Positions 51,746-63,920 of a DNA stretch of 64,000 bases are shown piece by piece. The notes beneath the pieces were generated by a model. The model made no database searches. It had not been told where the DNA came from and saw nothing but the letters and a program-made list of their open reading frames with translations. The DNA is taken from NCBI GenBank assembly GCA_032164245.1, contig JAVMKO010000178.1:186001-250000 (forward strand). Direction: 5' to 3'. Every line of letters starts with the position of its first letter. Position 1 is the stretch's first letter. Both the position numbers and the translations under genes were made by a program. The stretch comes from Sternotherus odoratus (Eukaryota > Chordata > Testudines > Kinosternidae).

Positions 51746-52352
51746 TACCAAGCTCTTAAACTACATGTAACTTGATAATTTCGGCTGAGTTTCCTCAAAA
51801 CTCAAAGTGAATCTCGTAGCTCAAAGGAGTTTATTTTTGAGTTTACCAGTTATTTCTCGAGCACAATGATTTCCCAGTAGCATTGGCCACTGGTGGAAAA
51901 CAGGATACTGGTCCGTTTTTATGTACGTGTGTATTTTTTGGAAGGATTACACATTTCTATTTTGAATCTTATTTAGTGGTCTCTATAAGCACCCCAAACA
52001 TTTGCTCAACATCCCTTTGCTGTTTGGCGCTTACTTCGTTAGATATATTTGAAAATTAGTAAACTCAGAATTATATAATAAAATCTGTTAGCGATGGATC
52101 GGGCAAAATCGGCGGCTTAGAAGAGTTGGGCGTGTATCTAAACATCAGATGTATCTATACTGCTAAACACACAGGAATATTTTAAGCCATTTTGACGCTT
52201 ATCTCATTCTATTTCAAAGTATTGCGCACCAGAATCAAATCAGTATATTCACTCAGTTCCTCTCTGCCACCTAGTGGGTAAGTGGACACGTTAACCGTTG
52301 AGAAGATTTATTTTTGAGTGTTTTTTTTATTTGCCTTATTTTTGTATTTCAT
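51746..52352. other. AT-rich sequence, nothing recognised
   Basis: No gene, RNA or transposon end identified. Confidence 0.4.
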
Positions 52353-52920
52353 AGATCCTAAGCCAGATCATCCAGTCTGACCTCCTATAACACAGGCATA
52401 AAGCTGCCCTGAATTGGTTCCTGGCTAAACTAGACAAGATCTTTCAGGAAAACATCCAGTCTCAATTGAAGAATCACCAGTGATGGAGAATTAACCACAG
52501 TCGTTCCAACGCTTAATTCCCCTGCCTGTTAAAAATTTTCACCTTATTCAGTCTGAATTTGTCTCTTTCCAACATCCGGCCATCAGATCTTGTTAGACCT
52601 TTGTCCGCTAGATTAAAATGACATCTGTTATCAAATTTATTTCCTCATGTAGTAGGGTGACCAGATTTATAGGGACAATCCTGATTTTGGGGGCTTTTTC
52701 TTATATAGGCACCTGTTATTCCCCACCCGGTCCTGATTTTTCACACTTGCCATCTGGTCACCCCATCACGTAGATACTTGTAGACTAGAATCAAGTCATC
52801 TCTTAACCTTTGCTGTGTGAAGCTAAACTGATCGTCTCTCCATATAGGGCATGTTTTCAGTCCCTTCATCATTCTCATGGGTCTACCCTGACTCTTCTCC
52901 AATTCATTGGATTGTCTTGA
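52353..52920 (-). mobile_element. CR1 LINE fragment, minus strand, split by a MITE
   Basis: 'cagtctgacctcctataaca' through 'gtctaccctgactcttctcc' is the reverse of the CR1 3' region. It is interrupted at 52653-52765. Confidence 0.8.
52653..52765. mobile_element. hAT-type MITE inside CR1
   Basis: The ends TAGGGTGACCAGAT and ATCTGGTCACCCCA are inverted repeats. The flanks TCATGTAG (52645-52652) and TCACGTAG (52766-52773) are an 8-bp duplication with one change. Confidence 0.85.
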
Positions 52921-53249
52921 AAATTATTGTACGCGTGGTAAATTTAGCAATCCTAATTTGAGGTTGTTCAAGCAAAGATTTCCTGCAATACAGCTTCCCA
53001 CTAAAAATCACAGGACATCAAAACGTTGCAGTTCTGTTTTGAACATACCTGCATGCAGACTGTGGTTCTGATCTTAGCTAGTGTCCAGTATCCACTCTCC
53101 CCATTTCGGGAAGCAAGGTTTAAAGAGTTACGGGGGGGGGGGGGGGGATGAAATTTGGAACTGCAATGTGAGTGAAGGGTTGGATAATAATAATCCCTAG
53201 TTCTTATCTATCTCTTTTCGTCAGCCGATCTCAAAGTCCTTTACAAAGG
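52921..53249. other. Unassigned sequence with a G run
   Basis: Contains an uninterrupted G run of 17 near 53132-53148. Nothing else recognised. Confidence 0.4.
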
Positions 53250-53695
53250 AGGTCATAGATTGAATATCAGGGCTCTTGGAAGGGACCTTAGGAGGGATCT
53301 AGTCCAACCCCCTGCTCAAAGCAGGACCAATCCCCAACTAAATCATCCCAGCACTATAATTGGCCCAGATTCTCAAAGGCCCTTAGTTCACACTGAAATC
53401 AACTTTCTCCCCCTGGAGGTACCGACTAGGGGTGACTTGATCCTTCTCTTTGTGCAGCTGAACGGATCAAGTTCTAATCCGTGCATAATTCTTGTGGCTC
53501 CTCTCTGGTCCCTCTCGAACTCGCCAACATCCTTCTTCAGTTGTGGGTACCGGAACTGGACACAGAATTTCAGCAGCAGCTGCACCAATGCCAATGGGAT
53601 GATTTAGTTGGGGATTGGTCCTGCTTTGAGCAGGGGGATGGACTTGATCCCTCCTGAGGTCCCTTCCAACCATGATATTCTATGACTGGACCCTA
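53250..53695. mobile_element. Foldback CR1 3' ends
   Basis: The left arm 'aatatcagggctcttggaag' with 'ctagtccaaccccctgctca' is the reverse complement of the right arm 'gatgatttagttggggattg' with 'gagcagggggatggacttga' and 'ccaaccatgatattctatga'. Both arms are the CR1 3' terminus. Between them lies an antisense piece of the CR1 RT C-terminus (minus-strand KFCVQFRYPQLKKDVGEFER). Confidence 0.8.
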
Positions 53696-54542
53696 CAGCT
53701 TGTTTGTCTCCATTGCTCCCCAGCAGAGACGTCGTCCTTTAGGGATCTGCAGAGACGGTTTCCAAAAGATCCTGGCATTTATTAGTCACCTGAAATCCAG
53801 GATCTGAAGAACCTTCGGTGAGTCTTCACTCACAGGAATCCCCTGCCTGCAGCCTCCGGAGTTTCATCTCTTGTTGCCTTTCTGCTTCATTGACCGTTCT
53901 GGACACTTCATTCGGCCCTGCCTCCTGGGACTCTGACCCCATTCCCCCACCCCACGGAAGAAACTAACCCCTTCACACCCAGTGGCTAGCAGTACGGAGT
54001 GGATGGGGGAAACTGAGTCACATATCTTGCTCATAAAAATACTACGACTCCTTCTCCCTGGTCTGTGGAAAATATGTTCAGGGCATACAAGCAGAGAAGT
54101 TAGAGAGAGAAAAAACAACATAAAGTTCTGCAGACTTGGTGGAGACTGCAACGCACCATGACTTTATTGCTTACCATGCAGAACTCTTAACACACAGGAA
54201 CCAAAAACAGACTGAGACAAAACTGTCTGGTCCCAAAAAACCAGAGAAAACTCACCTCACTTTTCTGGGCTGGCTGGCTGCAAAGTGATTGCTGCTAGAC
54301 CTAGACTGTATGATTCCCACCAGCCAGCCTGCAGGACCAGGAAAACGCCTGAGGATTTGAAGTGATATAACACAGTTTTCAAATCACCATGCCAGAGGTT
54401 CTCAGCTGCTCTCCCAAGTTGCCTGAACCTTTCTCTTCCAAGAACATATTCTTCCCGTTGATGGTGATGTCCACTACGAATTCTTAGCTTTTGCATTCCG
54501 AGACTCCTCCGTCGGCCTTCCTGGCAATGCTTAGCTGGTCTG
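53696..54542. other. Unassigned sequence before the LTR
   Basis: No recognised gene. Minus-strand frames at 53864-54151 and 54257-54496 have no known motif. Confidence 0.4.
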
Positions 54543-55355
54543 CGTGACGAAGTGGGAGTACTTTGTGTGCGTGCCTCAGTTTCCCCTATGCATTTCTTAA
54601 GTATCTATGTGAAGGGATAGGGGCTGACGCTGGAAGCAAGGAGGCAACGCCCTCCCCTCTCAAGGTGTGCATCCCTGGAAGCTGTAATCTGACCCCAGGT
54701 GGGGGAGGGAGGTCAGCTGAACCTGTTGAAGGGAGGTCAGGTGATACCTGAAGCCCGGGAAAGGAACAAAGGAGCAGGGAGTAGCTAGAGGGGGTTTGAG
54801 ACAGTCTGGGTGTGGGTCTAGCTGGGACAGGGGAGAGAGGCCAACTCGCTCTCTAGCCCCAAGATGGATCCGGCTGAGGGCTCACGCTCTCGCGCTGCAT
54901 AGTCTGTGTTAGACCAGATGGAAGTCATCGAATAAACCTGGGGAAGAAGCAGGAGCCCAGAATCTGGGTCTCATTCTCCTAGCACCCCAGAAAGACCTGC
55001 CTGACTGGATGGACCCTGTTGAGACTGAAAAGCTGTGAGTTGAATGGTGTTCCTGACATCTCAAATAAACCGTCTATTCTGCTGGCTGGCTGAGAGTCAC
55101 GTTTGACTGTGGATTTGGGGTGCAGAACCCATGTGCTCCCCCAGGACCCCGCCCAGGCGGGCTTGCTGGGGGAAGCACACGGAGGGGCAGAAGGTGCTGA
55201 ATGCTCCGAGGTCAGACCCAGGAAGGTGGAAGTGGGGACCCCTGAAGCTCCTGGCCTGGGAAACAGGCTGTGTACAGAGAAGGGGCCCTTCACCCGGAGT
55301 CCGGTCTGGCTTCCTAGGGAGCGGTTCCAGACCATCGCCCGGGCGCTCCGTGACA
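54543..55355 (+). mobile_element. Solo LTR, longest copy
   Basis: 813-bp member of the family at 2248. It starts CGTGACGAAG (first T mutated to C), ends GCTCCGTGACA, and is flanked by a perfect 5-bp GTCTG (54538-54542 and 55356-55360). Both AATAAA motifs are present. An extra stretch around 54713-54735 ('gctgaacctgttgaagggag') is a small internal duplication of the 'ggaggtcaggtgatacctg' region. Confidence 0.9.
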
Positions 55356-55360
55356 GTCTG

Positions 55361-56345
55361 TTCTGTTCATAAATGTAGCAGAGAGACAAGGCGGGTGAGG
55401 GAATATATTTTATTGGACAAACGGCCTTCCCACATTCTCCGCAATCTACGCCTAGAGCTATCAGCCGGTCTGGGCCTTGGATCGTGTCCACCAGAGGATG
55501 CTTACTACCATAGCTATGCCGAGATAATTCCCCATGTAGACATTCTTATCTGAATTCTTCCTGCACCATTGGACCTCGTTTAGGACTTCCCCAGCTCTGT
55601 CTATCCTGCGATTTTCTTGGCGCATCCTCTCTGTTAAGTCCCAGGTGTTTTCTCTACTGCGTGATGGAGGCATTCTTTGTTAGTCCCTTTGGTGTCGTCT
55701 TCTGGCTGAGTCACTGGGGCTGATTCCTCATACGCTCACACCCCGGTATTGATTGGGAGTTCTCCTCTCATGAGTCCCTTTCCCCCCTCACTCTGGTGTT
55801 GATCTGGAGTAACTTCACCGGGAGTCAATTGGGGCCTGTTCTCTCTCAAGTGGGTGTCAACCAGTTGAGTTGCTCCTGGATCGTGGGGCTGATTCTGATC
55901 TCTGCTGGAGCTGGAGGGTTTACAGCGAGAGTAACCCGGCAGGAGACTCCTCCTTTCTTAGGTCCCTCCTTCCAACACTTCCAAGGTCTCTAGAAGACCT
56001 TTATCCATCTGAAGGTTTTGACCGGGATTTCAGCGGCTCAACGTTCTGATGTCTGAAGTCCCGAACACCACATCAAGTAGCTTAAAGGGCAATATTACAG
56101 CTGTTTAAGCTACGTAAGAAGCTCTTGCATGTCCGTTCTTATCCACTGCTCCGAACTCAGCCTCCTGGCCCATTAGCAGAGAGCTCTGATCCTAAGGCCA
56201 GTGGTAATAGGCGTCTGATTTCCATTAGTTTTAGGATGTTTGCAGCGCCGTTGTAGCCGTATCAGTCCCATGACAAGAGACAGACGAGGCAGGAGAGGTA
56301 ATATAATTTATGTGGGTGCAAGAGACCAGTTTTTGAGCTCCACAG
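55361..56345. other. Spacer with two Penelope-like relics
   Basis: 'gagacaaggcgggtgaggga' with 'atatattttattggacaaac' (about 55375-55450) and 'agacgaggcaggagaggtaa' with 'gaccagtttttgagctccac' (about 56240-56345) are relics of the Penelope-like tail also seen at 18095. Between them no gene is recognised. Confidence 0.5.
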
Positions 56346-56817
56346 AGCTCAGGGAAAGGCACTTCGCGGCTTTGCCCCCAGACTAGACAATGAAACCGAA
56401 ACAGAGAAAGGATGCAACACGACTTGATGGAGCCCTGGCACTGGGAAGGACAGACTTGGTCTTATCTTTTCCTCCTTCGTGCGAACCTTAGGACTTCCTG
56501 CTGCCATGTGCCAGCTGAGCGACAAATCCAACCCTCTTCTGAATGTCTGTCGGGTGTGTCCCTGCAAATCCTTGCTACCAATAGCAGTCTTTTTTCACTT
56601 GATTTAGTCAGGAATTTTTGGCATGGAACTTCTTTTTGTCAGAAAATGCCAATTGGCTAGTACTCAAACTTCCCACCACAAGGGGGCAGACACGATAATT
56701 TGTTCTTTACAACAACAGCAACAAAATGGGATAAATGTGTTAAAAATGGGATTTTTTCAATTAGATTTGCCAAATTTTGATGGAAATATGTTGAAACCCC
56801 CTCCACTAAGCCAATAG
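56346..56817. other. Unassigned sequence
   Basis: No recognised gene or repeat boundary. The last 60 bp ('gttgaaaccccctccactaa') recur at 57281-57340, showing a local duplication that includes MIR-head units. Confidence 0.4.
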
Positions 56818-57490
56818 ATCCCACTCCCTGCCCAGAGCTGGGGATAGAACCCAGGAGTCCTGGCTCCCAGCCCCCCTGCTCTGACCCACCAGCCCCCACT
56901 CCCGTCCCAGAGCCGGGGAGAGAACGCAGGAGTCCGGGCTCCCAGCCCCCCCTGCTCTGACCCCCCAGCCCCCACTCCCCTCCCAGAGCCGGGGAGAGAA
57001 CCCAGGAGTCCGGGCTCCCAGCCCCCCCTGCTCTGACCCACCAGCCCCCACTCCCGTCCCAGAGCCGGGGAGAGAACGCAGGAGTCCGGGCTCCCAGCCC
57101 CCCCTGCTCTGACCCCCCAGCCCCACTCCCCTCCCAGAGCCGGGGAGGGAACCCAGGAGTCCTGGCTCCCAGCACTCCTTGTGCTAAACTATTAGATTCC
57201 AGTCCTTTCCCAGAGCCAGGGTAGAACCCAGGAAATATGGGTAGGGTAGAAGTATGGGTAGGGTAGAACCCAGAAATATGTTGAAACCCCCTCCACTAAG
57301 CCAATAGATCCCACTCCCTGCCCAGCGCTGGGGATAGAACCCAGGAGTCCTGGCTGTGACCCACCAGCCCCCACTCCCATCCCGGAGCCAGGTAGAGAAC
57401 CCAGGAGTCCTGGCTCCCAGCACTCCTTGTGCTAAACTATTAGATTCCACTCCTTTCCCAGAGCCAGGGTAGAACCCAGGAGTCCTCGTT
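56818..57490 (-). repeat. MIR-head tandem array, inverted, with local duplication
   Basis: About seven 75-bp units on the minus strand. The block 'ccactaagccaatagatccc' plus 'actccctgcccag' occurs at 56802-56835 and 57293-57326, and 'gtgctaaactattagattcc' at 57180 and 57429, so the array was extended by duplication of a segment of about 490 bp. Confidence 0.85.
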
Positions 57491-57538
57491 CTGCCGGGAT
57501 TCGTTGCCATCCAGTGATCAGAAAGCATATTTTGAATA

Positions 57539-57844
57539 CAATGGAACCTCAGAGTTACCAACACCTCAGGAATGGAGGTTGTTTGTAATGGAAATATTTG
57601 TACCTCTGAACAAAACGTTACGATGGTTCTTTCGAAAGTTTACAACTGAACAGTGACTTAATGTAGCTTTGAAACTTGACTGTGCAGAAGAAAAGGGCTG
57701 CTTTTCCTTGATTTTTTTAGTAACGGATTTGCTCTTTTATTTAGTCTCTTCCGCCGCCTGGTCGCGCCCTTCCAGTTCCAAATGAGGTGTGTGATTGACC
57801 CGTCCGTTCGTAACTCTGGGGTTCGTAACTCCAAGGATCTACTA
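57539..57844. mobile_element. Tigger-like (pogo/mariner) MITE
   Basis: The ends 'caatggaacctcagagttac' and 'cgtaactccaaggatctact' are imperfect inverted repeats bounded by TA (57537-57538 and 57845-57846). 306 bp with no coding capacity. Confidence 0.75.
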
Positions 57845-57846
57845 TA

Positions 57847-58505
57847 CTTCATGTGATGAAGTGGGGGAGTTTCTTGCTGTCCCTTGTTTTCCTACGGGGG
57901 ATTTTCCTACTAGTGTTTGTATGTAGCTGAGGTGGGATGTTACTGGCTTAACAAGGCGATGGGAGAGGGAGTTTGTTGTTACAGAGGACCTGTGAGGGAA
58001 CTTGGGACCCCAGCCAATGGCCTCGAGACTTGGGCACGATTTGTGAGTCCGTGACACTTCAGGACTCAGAAGGTTTGAAGTATCAGCTTTATAATGCCGC
58101 TGAGGAGGAAAAAATCCAGCTCTCCCCCCTTCCCCCATGGTAGAAAGAGATCAGAATCTAAACGAAATGTTTTGCAAATGCCACATTTTGATGGGAAAAT
58201 ATCGGAACCCCCGACTTTGCAACCAGTGCCTTTGAATTACGGGTCGATGAGGAAGAAAGGAAGGAGGTTCATATTTTAGCAACTGAGTGACAGCTGCCAC
58301 CTTCATTTACCATGGTACAAACTGGGCCAGTAAACCCAGTGTAAACCAGGAATCAGGACTCCACTGAACCGGGGTGAGAGGCGAATCCGGGCCGAGAGGA
58401 AAGAGCAATTGAAGATCAACAGCGGGTGAATTTCATGCTCTTCTCACTCCAGTTTTCCAGGAGTGACTCCTTCTGTTAAGAGTGACCAGTGCGGCCGAGA
58501 TTAGC
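57847..58505. other. Unassigned sequence
   Basis: No gene recognised. Short frames on both strands only. Confidence 0.4.
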
Positions 58506-58509
58506 CTGA

Positions 58510-59470
58510 GATCTCATGGCAGGCAACTGACTGGCTAAGCGGCAGTTTGGCAGAACAGGGCCTGGGGGTGAGAGTGGATGAGAAGCTGGATATGAGTCAA
58601 CAGTGTGCCCTCGTTGCCAAGAAGGGCAACCGCATATTGGGCCAGCAGATCGAGGGATGTGATTATTCCCCTGTATTCGACATTGGTGAGGCCACATCTG
58701 GAGTATTTCATCCAGTTTTGGGGGTCCCACTACAGAAGGGATGTGGAGAAATTAGAGAGAGTCCAGCGGAGGGCAACCAAAATAGTTAGGGGGCTGGAGC
58801 GCATGACTTATTAGGAGAGGCTGAGGGAACTGGGATTGTTTAGTCTACAGAAGAGAAGACTGAGGAATGTCAGGAAATTTTTCAAAAAAAATAAAAAGAT
58901 GGACTGGAGCTTTTTCCTTGTGAATAGAAACAGGATGATTTTTGTTGAAAGCATTGGGATTAGAACTGTGGGAGTGCATACTTCCATCTTTGAGTTTAGT
59001 ATATGAAACCATGTCACTGCAGAGGCTTGGGTATAACTGTGAGGTTGTGTTAAATGAGACCTTGTTGATTATATGTGGGACAAGCCAAGACAGGTGTACA
59101 GAATTTTGACTGTTTTTTGTTTTTGTTTTTTATTTGATAGCTGCTTTTAACTCCCTGAAAGGGAGTTCCAAAGAGGATGGATCTAGACTGTTCTCAGTGG
59201 TACCAGATGACAGAACAAGGAGTGATGGTCTCAAGTTGCAGTGGGGGAGGTTTAGGTTGGATATTAGGAAAAACTGTTTCACTAAGGGGGTGGTGAAGCA
59301 CTGGAATGGGTCCCTAGGGAGGTGGTGGAATCACCTTCCTTAGAGATTTTTAAGGCCCAACTTGACCAAGCCCTGGCTGGGATGATTTAGTTGGGATTGT
59401 TCCTGCTTTGAGCAGGGAGTTGGACTAGATCCCTCCTGAGATCCCTTCCAACCCTGATCCTCTATGAGTC
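58510..59470 (+). mobile_element. CR1 LINE 3' part with internal insertion
   Basis: 58545-58865 encodes broken CR1 RT C-terminal sequence ([20 protein letters not shown] in one frame, [20 protein letters not shown] in another). The element resumes at about 59131 with 'atttgatagctgcttttaac' and ends near 59465 with the usual 'ccctcctgagatcccttcca'. The 265-bp AT-rich segment between them is not CR1 and has no recognised ends. Confidence 0.85.
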
Positions 59471-60984
59471 TAAACCCGAACTCCTGGTTCCCTCGCCACT
59501 AGCCCATAGCGTTACCCCATTCCCTCCCTCAACACTGGCATTACAAAGGTAACCCATTTACAGCCCCTAGGTGGTCGCCAAGGAAGCATCTGACGACTCT
59601 GGATAATTTATTATTCTTAATTAATACGTATTATTTCTGTCCTGCGCTCGGTGCTGCACAAACCCGCCCCAGGCCACTTCCGGTCTAAGTACCAGACACC
59701 AGACGGATGGATACCGGCCAGCGCAATTGGTCCTGGTCTCAACCCAGCCCGGCCGTCGTCAAGATGAACGCAGGCCTGACTTACTGGCTGGGGGACACTC
59801 TCCAGAGGAGCAGGTACGCGGAAAAGGATTTGGGGAACCTGTAGGCAAAATGTTGACTGAGATCCACGGGTAATCCTTTGACGGGGCTGTCGGCCTAGTA
59901 GATGGGAAGGTAGTAGACGTTCGAGAGTTTGATTTTAGGCGGGCTTTTGATGCCGTCCCCCGGGGAACACGGATAATGGGGGCGTAGGTTTAGAAGACCT
60001 GCCGACAACCCCAAGCGGCAAGGGGACGCAAGTGTGTGTGTGCGTGAGGGGGAGAGAGATCTGTGGGTCCTCTGAGCCCTGTATGGGAGAGAGCTGTGCG
60101 TTTGTGGGTCTGAGCGGTGTGTGCAATTTGTGTGGTGTTTGTGAGTCTCCGGGGCTGGTGTGTACTGCGGGTGTCTGTACTATCTCTGTGTGTTTGTGGG
60201 TCTCTGTGTGGGGCCAGTTACTGCTGCTCGTACCCCTCACTGTAGTGCCCCCAGACCCCACAACCTCCTCTAGAGCCAAAGTTTCTGTTTCCAAGTGCTG
60301 AGCCAGGGTACGGGTCTAGTCCCAGGGACTGATTCCCAGACAGCACGAGTGCAGGCAGGGCCAGGACTCCTGGGTCCTCTCCCTGGCTCTGGGAAGGGCA
60401 TGGGGGGTCTAGTGGATAGAACAGGCACGGCTGGGAGCCAGGACGCCTGGGCTCCATTCCCCTCTCTGTACCTCTGCTGTGATGACTGCAACTCCCGGAG
60501 GAGATGGGATTGGGGGTGGGTATGTGTCCCCTCCCCCCCCCCCCCAAATGCCGGCCCCACAGCCTCTTCCTTCAGGCCATTTCCGGCTCTGCCCGCTTCT
60601 TTTTCTTCCCGTTGCTGGGAAATGGCCTCTCTCAGAGCTGGAATCCAGCCAGAGGGGGAATCTCCCCTTTCCTGTTTCCTTTTCTCCTGAAATGAAACTC
60701 GGGGATTTCCCAGCGGGGCCCCGGACAGGAAGAACAGAGAGCAGCCGGCCTGGAGGGAGTGGGTTATGGGAGATGGGGCCATAGGTTCGGATCTTACCCC
60801 AAATGCCAATCCTTTAGTGTCTAAAACCGAAGGTTTATGCAAAAGAAACAAGGAAAAACAAGACGATCAAATGGTAAACAGTCCCATGCATACAAAGACT
60901 TCAAAGGCCGGAGATCAGTTTCCTAGCCGTAGCGGTGAGTTTACTGGCTTGAAAGTCCCTCTGGAACCCATCCAGAGCTTGGAT
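59471..60984. other. Spacer with two MIR-head units
   Basis: Two 75-bp units in + orientation lie at 60355-60465. A (GT)-rich stretch is at 60020-60220. No gene recognised; the 193-codon minus-strand frame at 60270-60851 spans the MIR units and has no known motif. Confidence 0.45.
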
Positions 60985-61690
60985 GGTTCATGCAGCAGAA
61001 ATGACCTTGGGATTACAGTGGATGAGAAGCTGGACATGAGTCAACAGTGGGCCCTTGTTGCCAAGAAGGCTAACGGCATATTGGGCTGTATAAATCGGGG
61101 CATCGCCAGCAGATCGAGGGATGTGATCGTTCCCCTCTATTCAGCACTGGTGAGGCCTCATCTGGAGTACTGTGTCCAGTTTTGGGGCCCACACTACAGC
61201 AGGGATGTGAACAAATTGGAGAGAGTCCAGCGGAGGGCAACCAAAATAATTAGGGGCCTGGGGCACATGACTTATGAGGAGAGGCTGAGGGAACTGGGAT
61301 TGTTTAGTCTACAGAAGAGAAGACTGAGGGGAGATTTGATAGCTGCTTTCAACTACCTGAAAGGGGGTTCAAAGAGGATGGATCTAGACTGTCCTCAGTG
61401 GTGTAGACAGAACAAGGAGTAATGGTCTCAAGTTGCAGTGCGGGAGGTTTAGGTTGGATATTAGGAAACACTATTTCCCTAGGAGGGTGGTGAAGCACTG
61501 GAATGGGTTCCCTAGGGAGGGGGTGGAATCTCCTTCCTTAGAGGTTTTTAAGGCCCGGCTTGAGCAAGCCCTGGCTGGGATGATTTAGTTGGGGACTGGT
61601 CCGGCTTTGAGCAGGGGGTTGGACTAGATCCCTCCTGAAGTCCCTTCCTATCCTGATCTTCTAGGAGTCCATGATTCGGTCGCGTGTTCC
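60985..61690 (+). mobile_element. CR1 LINE 3' part, best preserved copy
   Basis: An open frame reads [20 protein letters not shown], then [36 protein letters not shown] and [15 protein letters not shown]: the C-terminal end of CR1 reverse transcriptase ORF2. The 3' UTR ends near 61660 with 'gttggactagatccctcctg'. It is 5'-truncated, as is usual for CR1. Confidence 0.9.
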
Positions 61691-63294
61691 GTGCGTAGAA
61701 AGCTTCCTCCAGAGGTATGAAGCAGGACTGAAGACAAACTAGAGAAGATGACGTTGCCTTTTATAGTCTTGGAAGCCTTTTCTGCGTGCCTTGCGGAGTC
61801 ACAGATTGAAGGTTTTCTCTGTAACGTCCCCGCGGGATGCTCTGGAACTGCTCCATCTTGGGGAGCACCGGCCCAGATGCTCTAACCTGCCAGTCCCACG
61901 CTACAGACTGCCCGCTTCTAGTGTCCCGACCCCATTGCACCTCTTCCTGGTCTTTGTCCGGCTTCCTGGCCGAAGGTGTCACCTGGTCACATCCCCCTCC
62001 TGAGTCTCAGATGTACATGCCGAGGGCCTCAGCGAAAATCACACACCCAATTCTCACCACCTAGGCATTGGTGCAATACATAGGGAAACCGAGGCACGCA
62101 CCGTATTAATACAGCACAGTAAGACTCGCATGCAACATTACAAGGTGAATAAAACCCCACGTTGTCACAGTCACTATAACATCTGGAGACATCTGGCGAG
62201 ATATTTTCAGACATATTTTTTTTTTGTGTCCGTTTTGACGAAATTTCCGACAAACTTTTTCGACCAACTTTTCGATGTATTTTTCAGAACCAGCGAAAAA
62301 ATCCAGAGGGTGTCCCGTTTGGAGCGACTTTCTCGTTTCCAAATTGACACGAGCTCAGCGAATTAAAAAAGCCGAACGAAGAGGAAGAACTTCACAATCC
62401 CAATTGCCCGTGTCAAAAAATTTGGAAGAAAACACTTCAACTGATCTGAAATGGGGGAAAAAAAGAAATCTTTCTTGGTCTGCAAATATTTTTTTTGAGC
62501 TTTTAAACTGGTGCATTAAGAGAATAACTCCAGTCCAATTTCATGCTTCAGGCCTTCACCAGCAGTGGTCAGGAAGGAATGTTTCCCCAATGCACAATTG
62601 GTCAGCTATAGCTGGGATTTTTTTATCTTCCTCTGCAGCTTCAGCAGATGGCCACAGCAGGACACCAGACAGGAAGATCAGTCGGTGGAGTATTTGAAGT
62701 CACTGGGATTTTGACATTATGTACTAAGGAACCCTGTAGAGGTGAGTCAGGACTGACTGGGGTTTTACTCCTGATCTTGGGTAAAGCCGCTCCACCGATC
62801 TCTGCCTCAGTTTCCCCATCTGCTACGGAGCAGCCATGTGGAAGAGCACCTGGAGAGCTGCTGATGAAAGCCAGTTGGTGTTACTGTCCTGGGTCCTATT
62901 CCCAGTCCTGCCACTGGGATCCAGTTACAGTCAACTTTTTTACGCAAACCATTCTGTGGTGCCCCAGTAAAGGGGTTGTGATCAATTTACGTTTTAAAAA
63001 TATTTCACCATAAAATAGATCCCCCCCCATCAAAATTCTGCAAAAATCCCCGTACCAAATAATACTTTTTCTCAGTAAAACTCCATTTGCAGTGAAATCG
63101 ACCCCTCCCACCCCAAAAATCAGTGACATTAAAACCAAACACGCTCATTTCTGCCCCGGGAAATTGACCCAAAGCCCCCGGTTTCATTGCAATTAAATCT
63201 GAATTTGTACATTTGAGTGACATTGATCCAAAAGAGCCGTGATTTGTCTCAAGTGTTTTAAAATTCAAATGTGCACATTACCGTCTAACGAAGA
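61691..63294. other. Gene-poor spacer with a MIR core
   Basis: A MIR-like core is at 62765-62822 ('gggtaaagccgctccacc', 'ctctgcctcagtttccccat'). 62200-62480 is AT-rich repeat-like. No gene recognised; frames at 62275-62697 and 62648-63013 lack motifs. Confidence 0.45.
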
Positions 63295-63790
63295 GGATTT
63301 AGAGAAGCCATGATCAGCTGAATTATTTTAATTTGCTCTAAATTGGCACCTTTCTTGTGAGATCAACTCCAGGAATCTGTGATCCGCTGGAGTATTTTAC
63401 TTTTAATCTAAATTGGCACCTTTCTTGTGAGATCCACTCCAGGAATCTGTAATCTAATGGAGTATTTTAATTTGATCTAAATTGGCACCTTTCTTTCATG
63501 TGAGATCGACTCCAGGATCTGTGATCCGCTGGATTATTTTAATTGTAATCTAAATTGGCACATTTCTTGTGAGATCCACTCCAGGAATCTGTAATCTAAT
63601 GGATTATTTTAATTTGATCTAAATTGGCACCTTTCTTTCATGTGAGATCAACTCCAGGAATCTGTGATTTGATGGATTATTTTAACGAGCTCTAAACTGC
63701 CACAGTTATTGCTAATGAATGCGACTCCAGGAATCTGGGATCCGCTGGATTATGCAAAGTGGATCTCAGCCGGCACCTTTCTTTCTACTG
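63295..63790 (+). repeat. About 80-bp AT-rich tandem repeat
   Basis: Six units with 'gagatccactccaggaatct', 'gtaatctaatggattatttt' and 'aatctaaattggcacctttc'. Divergence between units is modest. It resembles the flank of a satellite. Confidence 0.85.
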
Positions 63791-63890
63791 AATTTGACCC
63801 GAAATAATCCTCCCACTAAATTACACAGAGTCATTGTCTCGATTTCTTTTTAATTCACAGCCACTGCGGCCTCTTCTCCCTGCTCCTCCC

Positions 63891-63920
63891 CAGGGGAAAA
63901 GGAAAAGGAAAGTGAAAGCC
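63891..63920 (+). promoter_or_regulatory. IRF/ETS-like purine motif near window end
   Basis: GGAAAAGGAAAAGGAAAGTG followed by AAAGCC contains a GAAANNGAAA interferon-response core and repeated GGAA. An ATG frame starts at 63951 (MTQGEKIRKWGGRGLEA) and runs off the window. It could be the start of a gene, but 50 bases are too few to judge. Confidence 0.2.
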
